Assembly (NCBI GenBank): GCA_030145715.1 | Contig: JAIXHQ010000009.1 | Location: 1 to 64,000, forward strand | DNA from: Sphingopyxis sp. | Lineage (GTDB): Bacteria > Pseudomonadota > Alphaproteobacteria > Sphingomonadales > Sphingomonadaceae | DNA length: 64,000 nt | Direction: 5' to 3' | In this document: positions 38,618-48,916 of the stretch, piece by piece | How positions within the stretch are numbered: position 1 is the stretch's first letter | How the letters are laid out: every line of letters begins with the position of its first letter | The notes under the pieces: generated by a model | What the model saw: the letters and a program-made list of their open reading frames with translations, nothing else | Databases searched by the model: none | What the model was told of the DNA's origin: nothing | Translations under genes and position numbers: made by a program

Positions 38618-40165
38618 ATGAGGATGGCAGACACGGCGACAATGAAACGCTCCGCCGATGCGCAGGCCGCGCCGGTGGATCAGGATGTGCTGATCGTCGG
38701 TGCGGGCATATCGGGCATCGGCATGGCCGTGCATTTGCAGATGAACTCGCCCGACCGCAGCTTTGGCCTGGTCGAACGCCGCGAACGCCTGGGCGGCACC
38801 TGGGACCTGTTCCGCTATCCCGGCATCCGATCGGACAGCGACATGCACACGCTCGGCTTCGTCTTTGAACCGTGGAAACATGAAAAGTCGATCGCCGATG
38901 GCCCATCGATCCTCGAATATCTCAACCGCATCGTCGACGAGCGGGGTATTCGCGACCGGATTCGTTTCGACAGCAAGGTCGTGGGCGCCGACTGGGACAG
39001 CGCCGCCGCACGCTGGACGGTGACGATGGAGGACGGAAAGGGCGCGAAATCGACGACGACCGCCCGCTGGCTCTACCTCGGCTCGGGCTATTATGACTAT
39101 GACGAACCTTTCGACGCGCAATTCGCGGGCCGCGAGGATTTTCAGGGGCGGATCATCCACCCGCAATTTTGGCCGACCGACCTTGATTACAAGGACAAGC
39201 GGGTTGTCGTGATCGGGTCGGGCGCGACCGCCGTCACCATCGTTCCGTCGATGAAGGAAGCGGCGCATGTCACGATGCTGCAACGGACGCCGACCTGGTA
39301 TTTCATCCGGCCGGCCAAGGACGGCTTGGCCAATTTCCTCCGCAAGATCCTTCCCGAGAAACTGGCTTACAAGATCACGCGCTTCAAAAATGTGCGGCTG
39401 CAGGACATCGGTTTTCGTCGCGCCCGCGAAAAGCCTGAAAAGGTACGGGATTTTCTGACAAAGCGCCTACGCGCACGGCTGGGCGACCGCTATGATGCCC
39501 GGGCTTTTACACCGCCCTATAATCCGTGGGAGCAACGACTCTGCCTCGTCCCCGACGGCGATTTCTTTGAAGCGATGAAGGCCGAAAAGGCATCGGTCGT
39601 CACCGACAATATCGAAAAATTCGACGCCACGGGTATCCAGCTCAAATCAGGCCAGCATCTCGACGCCGACATCATCATCACCGCGACCGGACTGAAGCTC
39701 GCGGTGGCGGGCAAGATACCCGTCCGTGTCGATGGCGACCTCATCGACTGGAGCGAGCATTTCTATTACAAGGCGTGCATGTTCTCGAACGTCCCGAATT
39801 TTTCGGTGGTGTTCGGCTATCTCAACGCCAGTTGGACGCTCCGCGCGGACATCGTCGCCGAATATGTCTGCCGCGTACTCAATCATATGCGCGCGACGGG
39901 CACCCATGTCGCGGCGCCGCTGCTCGCCGATCCGGCAACACTGACCGAGGATAATATCTTCGATTTCTCGTCGGGTTATATCCAGCGCGCGCTGCACATC
40001 ATGCCGAAAAATGCCGACAAGATGCCGTGGCGGTTGAACCAGAATTATATTCAGGACCGCATCGACATGAAGACCGGGGCGATCGACGATGGCATCCTGA
40101 AATTCGGCGACGCGCGGGCACCGACAAAGACGGCGGCGCCGGGTGAGTTGCAAGCCGCGGAATAG
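38618..40165 (+). CDS. Flavin-containing monooxygenase (FMO/Baeyer-Villiger type)
   Basis: DVLIVGAGISGIGMAVHLQ...ERLGGTWDLFRYPGIRSDSDMHTLGFVFEPW...KRVVVIGSGATAVTIVPSMKEAAHVTMLQRTPTW. Confidence 0.92.
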   Translation: MRMADTATMKRSADAQAAPVDQDVLIVGAGISGIGMAVHLQMNSPDRSFGLVERRERLGGTWDLFRYPGIRSDSDMHTLGFVFEPWKHEKSIADGPSILEYLNRIVDERGIRDRIRFDSKVVGADWDSAAARWTVTMEDGKGAKSTTTARWLYLGSGYYDYDEPFDAQFAGREDFQGRIIHPQFWPTDLDYKDKRVVVIGSGATAVTIVPSMKEAAHVTMLQRTPTWYFIRPAKDGLANFLRKILPEKLAYKITRFKNVRLQDIGFRRAREKPEKVRDFLTKRLRARLGDRYDARAFTPPYNPWEQRLCLVPDGDFFEAMKAEKASVVTDNIEKFDATGIQLKSGQHLDADIIITATGLKLAVAGKIPVRVDGDLIDWSEHFYYKACMFSNVPNFSVVFGYLNASWTLRADIVAEYVCRVLNHMRATGTHVAAPLLADPATLTEDNIFDFSSGYIQRALHIMPKNADKMPWRLNQNYIQDRIDMKTGAIDDGILKFGDARAPTKTAAPGELQAAE

Positions 40166-40202
40166 AGCGGCTTTCGCGCGGCGGAAGGCTGGGTCACGGG
40201 CC

Positions 40203-41099
40203 TTACTTTTGGGAAGCGGAGCGGAAATCGCGGGCGAATTCGGCTTTCGCCGCTTGGGAGAGGGCACCATCGACCGGCACGTTGATCTTGTAGCTACCCT
40301 CGGCAAAGGGACCAATCTCATAGGGCGCGATGGCGATCGTCAGGCGGTCGAGATGCCGTCCGTCGGACGACCCCAGCCATATGGTCTGCGCCGAAGCGGG
40401 CGGACATTTGGCGAATGGGCCGCCGGACGTCCCCTCCGCGACAATGCCTTTCGCCGCCTTCGCCCGCTTGATGCCGGTACAGAAAGGCTCGCGGATCGCG
40501 GCGTCAAACGCCTCTCCACCGACAAAAAGATCAAGCGGCTTCAACAATTTGCGGTGGTTACGGTCCCATATCAACGTATCAAAGCTCGTCATGCCGTGGG
40601 CGCCCCCGGCATAGGTGGCGATGTCCGCCGACAGGCTCAGGAACCGGGGCGTGTCGGTCACGACCTTCCATGTCTGCAAATGGCTGTTGGTCCGATAGGG
40701 GAACCCGCCCCGTTCGGCAGCGGCCTTGTCCCCCTTCGCCGCGGCGACCAACGCATCGCGCTTTGTTGCCCGATCATTGTCGAGCCACGCGGCAACTTCG
40801 GGAATGCGGGCCGCTTCCCGCGGATAGGCATAGGAAAATTCGATCAAATCGTCCTTTTGCCGGACGTCGGAGGACCGGGCATCTTTCGCCGCCGCATCGG
40901 CATCCGCACCGGGCGGAGCGCCGGGCACATTTGCCGTCACCAGTTTCTCCGAACTAGCTGGCACCTCTTTCGAGCATCCCACCAACAGCAGGCCGCCGAC
41001 AAGCAGAGGAACGGCGTGGCGCCAGGGGGTCGCGATCATCATAAAGGCACAACGCCGGGAATCGACAAAATATCCCAAGCGGCCTAGCACCCGCTGCAT
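40203..41099 (-). CDS. RsiV/PdaC-like (DUF4163/DUF3298) lipoprotein
   Basis: Lipobox LLLVGC; FLSLSADIATYAGGAHGMTSFDTLIWDRNHRKLLKPLDLF matches the RsiV-like YAGGAHG motif. Confidence 0.75.
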   Translation of the reverse strand: MQRVLGRLGYFVDSRRCAFMMIATPWRHAVPLLVGGLLLVGCSKEVPASSEKLVTANVPGAPPGADADAAAKDARSSDVRQKDDLIEFSYAYPREAARIPEVAAWLDNDRATKRDALVAAAKGDKAAAERGGFPYRTNSHLQTWKVVTDTPRFLSLSADIATYAGGAHGMTSFDTLIWDRNHRKLLKPLDLFVGGEAFDAAIREPFCTGIKRAKAAKGIVAEGTSGGPFAKCPPASAQTIWLGSSDGRHLDRLTIAIAPYEIGPFAEGSYKINVPVDGALSQAAKAEFARDFRSASQK

Positions 41100-42501
41100 G
41101 ATCGATTATTCCGACCTGATCCAGCCCGACAAGGGGCAGGAAGCCCACGCAATCCACCTTGTCGACAAGGCGGGCTATGACGGATGGCTGACGGGGCGCA
41201 GCGCCCGCGAACGCGCCCATCTTGCCGCGATCGACTTCAAACCCGACATCTTTGCCCATGCCATCCTGCCCGGCGACGATCCCGAAAAATGGGCGGTCGT
41301 CACCGCAGTCGCCAGTGTCGAAAACCTGTCGGCCTGGTGCCTCGCGAAATTGGGGCAAGTCCTTCCCGAAGGCCGTTACCGGGTGGAGGGACATCCGCCG
41401 GGCAAGGCGCTGTTTGGCTGGATGAGCGCGCAATATCGTTTCGACACCTATAAATCGAAACCGCCGAGCAAGGGCCCTCGCATCCTCCTGACGAGCGATG
41501 TCGCCGCGATCGCACCCCTGGTGGCAGAGATGCGGGCGACCGCGCTCGTCCGCGACCTCGTCAACACGCCGGCCGCCGACATGGGACCGGCGGCGATCGA
41601 AAAGGCCGCGGAGCGCATCGCGAAAGCGCATGGCGGCAAACTGACGGTGACGAAGGGCGAGGCACTGGAACAGGGTTATCCCATGGTTCATGCCGTCGGA
41701 CGCGCCGCCGCAAAGCATCACGCGCCTCGCCTGATCGAGATCGAATGGGGCAAGGATGACCACCCGCGCATCGCTCTGGTCGGCAAGGGGATCAGTTTCG
41801 ACAGCGGCGGGCTGGACATCAAGCCCGCGGCAGGGATGCGGTTGATGAAAAAGGACATGGGCGGCGCCGCCCATGTGCTGGCACTCGCCGAACTGGTGAT
41901 GGCCGGCGGCCTGCCCGTGCGGCTTCACTGCATCGTCGCGGCGGCGGAAAACGCCATTTCCGGCGATGCTTTTCGTCCCGGCGACGTGTTGAAAAGCCGC
42001 CTTGGCCTGACGGTCGAGATCGGCAACACCGATGCCGAAGGACGGCTGGTGCTGGGCGATGCCCTCGCCAAGGCGGGCGAGTCCAAGCCCGAACTGATCG
42101 TCGATTTCGCGACATTGACTGGCGCCGCGCGGGTCGCCCTTGGCCCCGACCTGCCCCCGATCTTTGCCAATGACGATAGCCTTGCCGACATGATGCTGAC
42201 CGGCGGGATCGAACGGGACGATCCGCTGTGGCGGATGCCCCTTTGGGATGGTTATGCCGACCTCCTCGAAACCGACATCGCGGATATTGGCAATGCGGGC
42301 AGTTCGCCATTTGCGGGCACGATCACCGCCGCGCTGTTCCTCAAACGCTTTGTGCCCGATGGTGTCGCCTGGGCGCATATCGACACCTTTGCCTGGCGAC
42401 CGTCGGCAAAGCCCGGGCGACCAAAGGGCGGCGCCGCGCTGGGACTGCGGGCCGCATGGGCGATGCTGCAAGCCCGTTACGACCGGCGCGGCAGGGCTTG
42501 A
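41098..42501 (+). CDS. Leucyl aminopeptidase family protein (M17)
   Basis: LVNTPAADMGPAAIEKAAERIA...IALVGKGISFDSGGLDIKPAAGMRLMKKDMGGAAHVLALAELVM...EIGNTDAEGRLVLGDALA...DFATLTGAARVALG. Confidence 0.95.
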   Translation: MIDYSDLIQPDKGQEAHAIHLVDKAGYDGWLTGRSARERAHLAAIDFKPDIFAHAILPGDDPEKWAVVTAVASVENLSAWCLAKLGQVLPEGRYRVEGHPPGKALFGWMSAQYRFDTYKSKPPSKGPRILLTSDVAAIAPLVAEMRATALVRDLVNTPAADMGPAAIEKAAERIAKAHGGKLTVTKGEALEQGYPMVHAVGRAAAKHHAPRLIEIEWGKDDHPRIALVGKGISFDSGGLDIKPAAGMRLMKKDMGGAAHVLALAELVMAGGLPVRLHCIVAAAENAISGDAFRPGDVLKSRLGLTVEIGNTDAEGRLVLGDALAKAGESKPELIVDFATLTGAARVALGPDLPPIFANDDSLADMMLTGGIERDDPLWRMPLWDGYADLLETDIADIGNAGSSPFAGTITAALFLKRFVPDGVAWAHIDTFAWRPSAKPGRPKGGAALGLRAAWAMLQARYDRRGRA

Positions 42502-42586
42502 ACAACCTTGATAAAACGGCATCGGCTGGTCTAATGGCGCGCGATTGATCGCCGCGCGCGGACCCCAGCATTTTACAGGACGGCAA

Positions 42587-43531
42587 GTGACAGCAGACAG
42601 TGGCGATAATTCAGCGGCCAACCGCGTGCGTATGGGGCGCCCCGGAGCCGCCGGTGCGGGCCGCGGTCGCTTTGGGCTGACCGGCACGTCGCAGAATTTC
42701 GATCCGCGTGTGGTTGCCATCCGACCCGACCTTGCGGACATCGCCGTAGCGGGGACGCATTTTGCGCCCCATTACGCCGCACCGATGATGCGGAGCGGTA
42801 TTTTGCCCGTCGCAACATTGCGCGCGGCACCTTCGGCTGATGCCGATCAAACCAGCGAATTGCTGTTCGGGGAGGGCTTTGCTCTTCTCGACCTTACCGG
42901 CGGCTGGGCATGGGGATATTGCCTTGCCGATCATTATGTCGGCTACCTTGCCGCCGATGCGCTCGCCGCGCCGATCGCGCCGACCCATCGCGTTCACATG
43001 ACAGAGGCGATGCTTCACGGCGCGCCAGATGCCGCTAGTGGCGGACCTGCCGTGCTGCCTCGCGGGGCATTGGTGATGGGCGAGGTCGAGGGGGAATGGC
43101 TCGCAACCTCGCACGGCTACCTTCCGCTGGCCTCGCTGGCAGAGGTCGGTGCGCGCGAACCCGATCCGGCAGGCCTTGCGGAACAGATGATCGGCGCACC
43201 CTATCTATGGGGAGGCCGGACCGTAAAGGGCATCGATTGCTCGGGCCTTGTCCAGCTTGTGTGGGCGGCGGCCGGTGTCCAATTGCCGCGTGACAGCGAC
43301 CTTCAACTCGCATCGCTCGGCGCCGAACCGACCATCGACGCCGCGCAGCTCGCGCGCGGCGACCTCGTCTTCTTTCCCGGCCACGTCGGAATCATGACCG
43401 ATCATCGCACGATCGTCCACGCCAGCCGACGATGGAAGGCGGTGCACAGCGAGCCGCTCGCCGACGTCATCGCACGGTCGGCGGCCAAGGGACATGAGAT
43501 GCCGGTGACCGGCATCAAGCGACTGAGTTAA
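42587..43531 (+). CDS. C40 (NlpC/P60) family peptidase with SH3-like N-terminal region
   Basis: MIGAPYLWGGRTVKGIDCSGLVQLVWAAAGVQLPRDSDLQ...ARGDLVFFPGHVGIMTDHRTIVHAS. GTG start chosen. Confidence 0.92.
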   Translation: MTADSGDNSAANRVRMGRPGAAGAGRGRFGLTGTSQNFDPRVVAIRPDLADIAVAGTHFAPHYAAPMMRSGILPVATLRAAPSADADQTSELLFGEGFALLDLTGGWAWGYCLADHYVGYLAADALAAPIAPTHRVHMTEAMLHGAPDAASGGPAVLPRGALVMGEVEGEWLATSHGYLPLASLAEVGAREPDPAGLAEQMIGAPYLWGGRTVKGIDCSGLVQLVWAAAGVQLPRDSDLQLASLGAEPTIDAAQLARGDLVFFPGHVGIMTDHRTIVHASRRWKAVHSEPLADVIARSAAKGHEMPVTGIKRLS

Positions 43532-43534
43532 ACA

Positions 43535-44452
43535 ATGACAAAAACGGTATTTATCGATGGCGCGGCGGGTACGACGGGCTTGGAAATCGCTGATCGCCTT
43601 GCGGGCCGGAGCGAATTTTCTCTCATCACCCTCCCCGATGGCGATAGAAAAAATCCCGCGCGCCGGGCCGAGGCCCTGAACAGTGCGGATTTCGTAATCC
43701 TGTGCCTGCCCGATGCTGCGGCGATCGAGGCGGTCGCGATGATCCGCAATGACAGCACCAAGGTCATTGATGCCTCGACCGCCCACCGCGTCGCGCCCGG
43801 TTGGGCCTATGGTTTTCCTGAGCTGACAGCCGGGCAGCACGATGCCCTTGCCGGATCGACGCGCGTGAGCAATCCCGGCTGCTACCCCACCGGCTTTCTG
43901 GCGCTGGTGGCTCCGCTGGTCGCGGCAGGCATCCTGTCGACCGACGCACGGCTCAGCATCAACGCGGTTTCGGGCTATTCGGGCGGAGGCAAGGAACTGA
44001 TCGCGCGGTTCGAGGCCGAGCCTGACCTGGGCTTTCGCAGCTATGGCCTGTCATTGAACCACAAGCATGTCCCCGAAATGCAGCGGGGCGCGGGCTTGAC
44101 CCACCCGCCGCTATTCGCGCCGGCCGTGGTTCCCGTTTATCGCGGGATGCTGGTCGAGGTGCCTCTCGGCTTCGATGCGCCGACCGCCGATGCGGCTTTC
44201 GCCACCCTTGCCGCGCATTTCGAAGGATCGCCGCTCATATCGGTCCGCCGCGGCGAAGATAGCGAATTGCTGCTCAACCGGAACGAAGACGCGACCGACA
44301 GGATGGACCTGGCAGTTTTTTCGGATCCTTCAGGCTGTCAATTACGCCTCGTCGCCAGGCTCGACAATCTGGGCAAGGGCGCCGGCGGCGCCTGCGTCCA
44401 GAATCTCAACATCATGGCAGGGCTGCCCGAAACCGCGGGGCTACGACTATAG
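43535..44452 (+). CDS. argC: N-acetyl-gamma-glutamyl-phosphate reductase
   Basis: VFIDGAAGTTGLEIADRLAGR...VIDASTAHRVAPGWAYGFPEL...RVSNPGCYPTGFLALVAPLVAAG...VSGYSGGGKELI. Confidence 0.94.
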   Translation: MTKTVFIDGAAGTTGLEIADRLAGRSEFSLITLPDGDRKNPARRAEALNSADFVILCLPDAAAIEAVAMIRNDSTKVIDASTAHRVAPGWAYGFPELTAGQHDALAGSTRVSNPGCYPTGFLALVAPLVAAGILSTDARLSINAVSGYSGGGKELIARFEAEPDLGFRSYGLSLNHKHVPEMQRGAGLTHPPLFAPAVVPVYRGMLVEVPLGFDAPTADAAFATLAAHFEGSPLISVRRGEDSELLLNRNEDATDRMDLAVFSDPSGCQLRLVARLDNLGKGAGGACVQNLNIMAGLPETAGLRL

Positions 44453-44453
44453 A

Positions 44454-44684
44454 TTAGTGGACGGTGTCAAGCACATCCTCGACCGATAAATAGGTTATCA
44501 GCCGCTCGATCTGCCGCCAGCGCGCAAAATGGACGTGATTTCCAAGCGTACGATACTGCTCGGCCCGTGCCGCGGCGGCGAACCCCGCTTCGTCGCCGTG
44601 CATGCTGATTAAAGCATGCGCATCCTCGACGGCGGCGCGATCCGTTAGAAAGGGGGCTGGCAAATACATGGATTGTCCGGACAA
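44454..44684 (-). CDS. Small conserved-looking hypothetical protein (76 aa)
   Basis: ALISMHGDEAGFAAAARAEQYRTLGNHVHFARWRQIERLITYLS resembles a short alpha-helical sphingomonad protein family; recognised by pattern only. Confidence 0.5.
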   Translation of the reverse strand: MSGQSMYLPAPFLTDRAAVEDAHALISMHGDEAGFAAAARAEQYRTLGNHVHFARWRQIERLITYLSVEDVLDTVH

Positions 44685-44853
44685 TTGCGTAGAGCGATCG
44701 TCCTACCCCCGCCACCTGACTGCGCCGTTCCCAACCGTGATGAACAACCGGGTAAGGTTAATAGGCTGCCCCGCCCAAGTAACCCCTGCGCCGGATGCAG
44801 TCGAAATCGTTTCGCCCCTTTGACGCCGCGTCTTGCCGGTGTAGACAAGGACC

Positions 44854-46194
44854 ATGCGCACGATCGTGAAATATGCCGCCCTTGCCTTGCTGCTGCTCAT
44901 CATCATTGGCGGCGTAACTTTATACATCATGTCGCGGCCGGATGTGGCGCGCTTTTCGACCGCCGAGCTCAGCGGTCGCGTACCCGTGATGGCTTCGCAA
45001 AAGACCGAATCCTTCCCGACGATGAACATTCCCGAGGCGACAAGCTGGCCCGCGGGGCAAGCGCCCCGCGCCGCACAGGGGCTGACGGTCACGCGTTTTG
45101 CCGAAGGGCTCGACCATCCGCGCAACATGCTCGTCCTGCCCAACGGCGATATATTGGTTGCCGAGGCGCAAAGCCCGCCCCGCGACAGTTCGGGTATCGA
45201 GAACAAGGTCATGGGCAAGCTGATGGGCAAAGCCGGAGCCGGCGGCGTCTCGGCCAATCGCATCACCCTGCTGCGCGATGCCAATGGCGACGGCAAAGCC
45301 GAAGTCAAGACGGCCTATATCACCGGACTCAATTCCCCCTATGGCATGGCGCTGGTCGGCAAGACGCTTTACATCGCCAACACCGACGCGCTGCTGGCCT
45401 TTCCCTATACCGAGGGCGAGACCAGAATGAGCGGCAAGCCGGCGAAGATCGTCGATCTGCCCGCCAAGGGCACCAATCGCCACTGGACCAAAAGCCTTGT
45501 CGCGGCGCCCAACGGCTGGCTCTATATCGGCGTCGGCGCCGACAGCAACATTGGCGAAAATGGCATGAACCGCGAGTTTCGCCGTGCCAGCGTCCTCGAG
45601 GTGCGGCCCGAAAATAAATATATGCGAACATTCGCGGCGGGCATCCGCAATCCCGTGGGGCTGAACTTCTATCCGGGTAGCAACCGACTGTGGACCGTGG
45701 TCAACGAGCGCGATATGCTCGGCAGCGACCTTGTCCCCGACTATCTGACCGACGTCACCGAAGGCGATTTCTATGGCTGGCCCTGGTATTATTGGGGCGG
45801 CTATGTCGATCCCCGCGTCGCGCCAGAGGCCGAAGATCGCCGTCAATATGTCAAACGACCCGAATATGGGCTTGGCGCCCACACCGCGCCGCTGGGCTTC
45901 ACCTTCACCCAGGGCCTCAACCTGGGCGACCGATGGACAAGTGGCGCGCTGATCGCCCTGCACGGATCGTGGAACCGCGAACCTGTAGCTGGATATAGCG
46001 TCATATTCGTCAAGTTCGGCCCTAACGGCAAGCCGGTCGACGCTTTGCCGATCACCCTGCTTGACCAGTTTCTCGCCGCCGACGGCAAGACGACGCGCGG
46101 CCGCCCGGCGGATGTCAAGGTCGCCAAGGATGGTAGCGCGCTGATTGCTGACGACACGGGCAACACCATCTGGCGGGTCGCAAAGGCGGGATAG
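44854..46194 (+). CDS. PQQ-dependent sugar (sorbosone) dehydrogenase family protein
   Basis: LTVTRFAEGLDHPRNMLVLPNGDILVAEAQ...TYIANTDALLAFPY-like repeats...GIRNPVGLNFYPGSNRLWTVVNERDMLGSDLVPDYLTDV...GFTFTQGL...ALIALHGSWNREPVAGYSVIFVKF. Confidence 0.88.
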   Translation: MRTIVKYAALALLLLIIIGGVTLYIMSRPDVARFSTAELSGRVPVMASQKTESFPTMNIPEATSWPAGQAPRAAQGLTVTRFAEGLDHPRNMLVLPNGDILVAEAQSPPRDSSGIENKVMGKLMGKAGAGGVSANRITLLRDANGDGKAEVKTAYITGLNSPYGMALVGKTLYIANTDALLAFPYTEGETRMSGKPAKIVDLPAKGTNRHWTKSLVAAPNGWLYIGVGADSNIGENGMNREFRRASVLEVRPENKYMRTFAAGIRNPVGLNFYPGSNRLWTVVNERDMLGSDLVPDYLTDVTEGDFYGWPWYYWGGYVDPRVAPEAEDRRQYVKRPEYGLGAHTAPLGFTFTQGLNLGDRWTSGALIALHGSWNREPVAGYSVIFVKFGPNGKPVDALPITLLDQFLAADGKTTRGRPADVKVAKDGSALIADDTGNTIWRVAKAG

Positions 46195-46449
46195 TCAATC
46201 TCCAAAGCCTCCTGATCATCAAAGGGGCCGCTAGTAGCTGTCGCGTCGGCACGCGGCAGCCCAGACGGACTTCCCCCATCCCGAAATTCACGCGCTTTGC
46301 GGCAACGCACGCCCATGCACGTCCCTGCACGGCGTTACGCCCCGCCACTTCTGCTATTTCTCGAAGCGTTGCACCGGCGGCCATGGTGCCGCCGACCGAT
46401 GGCTAAATCCAGTCTCAACAAATATCACAAGCGTCACGAACCTTAGTTA

Positions 46450-46472
46450 TTGCAAATGATTATCAATGCCGA
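46450..46472 (+). promoter_or_regulatory. Candidate Fur-like box
   Basis: TTGCAAATGATTATCAATGCCGATAATC: imperfect palindrome around ATGATTATCA, directly upstream of a siderophore-type TonB receptor. Confidence 0.4.
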
Positions 46473-48687
46473 TAATCGCGCTGGCGGGGGAGATTTCTAT
46501 CAACTGCGCAGCGCGATTGCCGGCGCCCTATTTGCGGATTCATCAACCTTGACCCTCTCCCTCCTCCAGCGCGTTTCGCTGTTACCGCTTCTTTACCCTG
46601 CGCTCGCGCTGCCTATGATCGCGAACGCTCAAACCGAACCACCCACTGACAGGAGCGATCGGCCAGCGACGGATGTCGACTCTTCGGAAATTGTGGTGCT
46701 GGGACGGGCGAACGACGGATATGCGACACGTCGCATCACCACCGCCACGCGGACCGGCACCGATCTGAAGGATATTCCTCAATCGGTGCAAGTCGTGCCG
46801 CGCCAGATCATCGAGGACCAGCAGGCCACCGATCTCACGAGCGTTGCGACGAACGTCAGCGGCATCCAGTCTGGCGGAAACAGCGGCAACCGCACGGAAA
46901 CCTTCACGATCCGCGGGTTCAAGGCGTCGGCCTACGCCATCGACAGCGTGATCCTGAACCCCGCCCTTACCAATTCCGACATCCTGCGAGACCTGTCCTA
47001 TGTCGAGCGGGTGGAGGTGCTGAAAGGGCCCGCGTCCGTGCTTTACGGCCGGGGCGACCCCGGCGGCCTCATCAACATCGTTACCAAGCAACCGCAGTTC
47101 AATACCGCCATGTCGCTATCCGGGCAGATCGGCAGTTACGGCTTCGCGCGTGGCGAAGCCGACTTCACCGGACCTGTTCTGGACGACATCATCGCGGTCC
47201 GCCTGATCGGTGCCTATCAACGCGCCGACACTTTTCGCGATTACCTGATCCCCTCGCGGCGAATTTTCGTGGCCCCGTCCATGCTTATCACCCCAGGCGA
47301 TCGTACGCGCATTTTGTTGAGCGGCGCCTATACCGATCAGCGCGTCCAGTCGGACCGCGGCTTGCCGGTGCTGCGCGATAGCAACGGCGTCTTTCAGGTC
47401 GCCGGCCCAAAATATGGCTTTTACGGTGAAAGCTGGGCCCAAACCGAGACCCGCCGTCTGGAACTGGGTTATCGGATCGAACATGATGCCAGCGACTGGC
47501 TGACGCTGCGGCAAATCAGCAGTTACAATCGCAGCAGAAACGAACAATTGATCGCCAATTATTCCAGCGTCGCCAGCGATGGCAGAACGCTGCGGCGGAC
47601 CGCAGCGCGCCTGGACGAGCGCAGCAACAGCGTGGATCTTCAATTCGATGCGGTCGCCAAATTCGCCACCGGCGGCATCAATCATACGCTTGTTGTGGGC
47701 GGACAATATACGCGCGGCACACGCGCGCCTGCACAATCGCGCGCACAGCTGGCTTCGATCGACCTGTTCGCCCCCGTTTACGGCGCCGAACCGGGACGAT
47801 TTGCCGCCCCCAATAATCGCCTGAATCAGGTAAGGGTCTGGGGCGCCTATATTCAGGATCAGATCGACATCGGACGGTCGGTCAACATTCTTGCCGGGTT
47901 GCGATTCGACCACAGCAGGCAGCAGAACCGGTCCGTAGGTGACGTGGCCTCCGTCACGAACAACCGTGTTTCGCCGCGGATAGGGGTCGTTTACAAACCT
48001 TCGTCCCATATTTCGCTGTTCGCCGACTATACCCGTTCCTTCATGCCGAATGCCGGGGTCCGATTTGGCGGCGGCACATTCGCGCCGGAACTGGGGCGGC
48101 AATATGAAGTCGGCATCAAGGCCGATTTTGCGAGGAATGTCTCGCTGACCGCTGCACTCTATGATCTGCGTCGGCAGAATGTCTTGACCAATGATCCGGC
48201 CAACCCCGGTTTCCAGATCCAGACGGGCGTCCAGCGGGCGCGCGGTGCCGAAGTCGATATGACTGGCGAGATTGTCGCCGGTTGGAATATCGTCGCCAAT
48301 GCGTCGTACATCAAGGCCACTATCGTTTCAGACCAGGAATTCACGCCGGGCAATCATCTGCAGAACGTGCCGCACTGGAGCGGCAGCATCTGGTCGAATT
48401 ATAGCATCCGGTCGGGCGCCTTGCGCGGCCTCGGCTGGGGCGCCGGTATTTCGGGCGTGTCCCGCAGGGCATCGGACCTGGAAAATTCGATGAGGCTGGC
48501 CGGCTACGCCCGCGTGGATGCCGGGGTGCATTACGACGTCGCGGAACTTGGGCGCGTTTCGCTCAACGTCAAAAACCTGTTCAACAGATTCTATATCGAC
48601 ACGCCGGGCATCGGCGCCGGACCCACTCTGGGCCTGTATCCCGGCGCCAGCCGCACGTTTCTGTTGGGCGTGCGGAGCAGCTTCTGA
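46450..48687 (+). CDS. TonB-dependent siderophore receptor (no STN domain); true start probably downstream of 46450
   Basis: SEIVVLGRANDGYATRRITTATRTGTDLKDIPQSVQVVPRQIIEDQQATDLTSVATNVSGIQSG...RVEVLKGPASVLYGRGDPGGLINIVTKQPQ; C-terminal GASRTFLLGVRSSF. Confidence 0.93.
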   Translation: MQMIINADNRAGGGDFYQLRSAIAGALFADSSTLTLSLLQRVSLLPLLYPALALPMIANAQTEPPTDRSDRPATDVDSSEIVVLGRANDGYATRRITTATRTGTDLKDIPQSVQVVPRQIIEDQQATDLTSVATNVSGIQSGGNSGNRTETFTIRGFKASAYAIDSVILNPALTNSDILRDLSYVERVEVLKGPASVLYGRGDPGGLINIVTKQPQFNTAMSLSGQIGSYGFARGEADFTGPVLDDIIAVRLIGAYQRADTFRDYLIPSRRIFVAPSMLITPGDRTRILLSGAYTDQRVQSDRGLPVLRDSNGVFQVAGPKYGFYGESWAQTETRRLELGYRIEHDASDWLTLRQISSYNRSRNEQLIANYSSVASDGRTLRRTAARLDERSNSVDLQFDAVAKFATGGINHTLVVGGQYTRGTRAPAQSRAQLASIDLFAPVYGAEPGRFAAPNNRLNQVRVWGAYIQDQIDIGRSVNILAGLRFDHSRQQNRSVGDVASVTNNRVSPRIGVVYKPSSHISLFADYTRSFMPNAGVRFGGGTFAPELGRQYEVGIKADFARNVSLTAALYDLRRQNVLTNDPANPGFQIQTGVQRARGAEVDMTGEIVAGWNIVANASYIKATIVSDQEFTPGNHLQNVPHWSGSIWSNYSIRSGALRGLGWGAGISGVSRRASDLENSMRLAGYARVDAGVHYDVAELGRVSLNVKNLFNRFYIDTPGIGAGPTLGLYPGASRTFLLGVRSSF

Positions 48688-48715
48688 CGGTCATCCCGCA
48701 ACAGCCAGCATTCTG

Positions 48716-48757
48716 CGCAGCGAACGTCGTCGCCCATCTGGGGCGGCGTTCGCTGCA
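48716..48757. terminator. Strong hairpin downstream of the TonB receptor (terminator-like but no T-tract)
   Basis: GCAGCGAACGTCGTCGCCC-atctg-GGGCGGCGTTCGCTGC. Confidence 0.5.
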
Positions 48758-48916
48758 GCGGCCAAGGCCGAGGTTGCCGCACAGCAGCCCGTCGCCCGGC
48801 CAATGCCTGGTTGTTTTCAGGGAATTTTCGGCGGACCCATGGCCGTTTCGAAGCGGTGATCGCCGACTGGCAGGGAATGTAATCGTTCCGTAACAAGCCG
48901 CGAATAGTGCGCCCTG

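Noticed and set aside
40954-42741. 595-aa - strand ORF
   Set aside because: Antisense to the M17 aminopeptidase; no family motif.
46115-46384. Possible recombinase fragment (AAGATLREIAEVAGRNAVQG...) on the minus strand
   Set aside because: Only a short HTH-like stretch, stop codon just upstream, and overlap with the sugar dehydrogenase 3' end; too weak to call a pseudogene.
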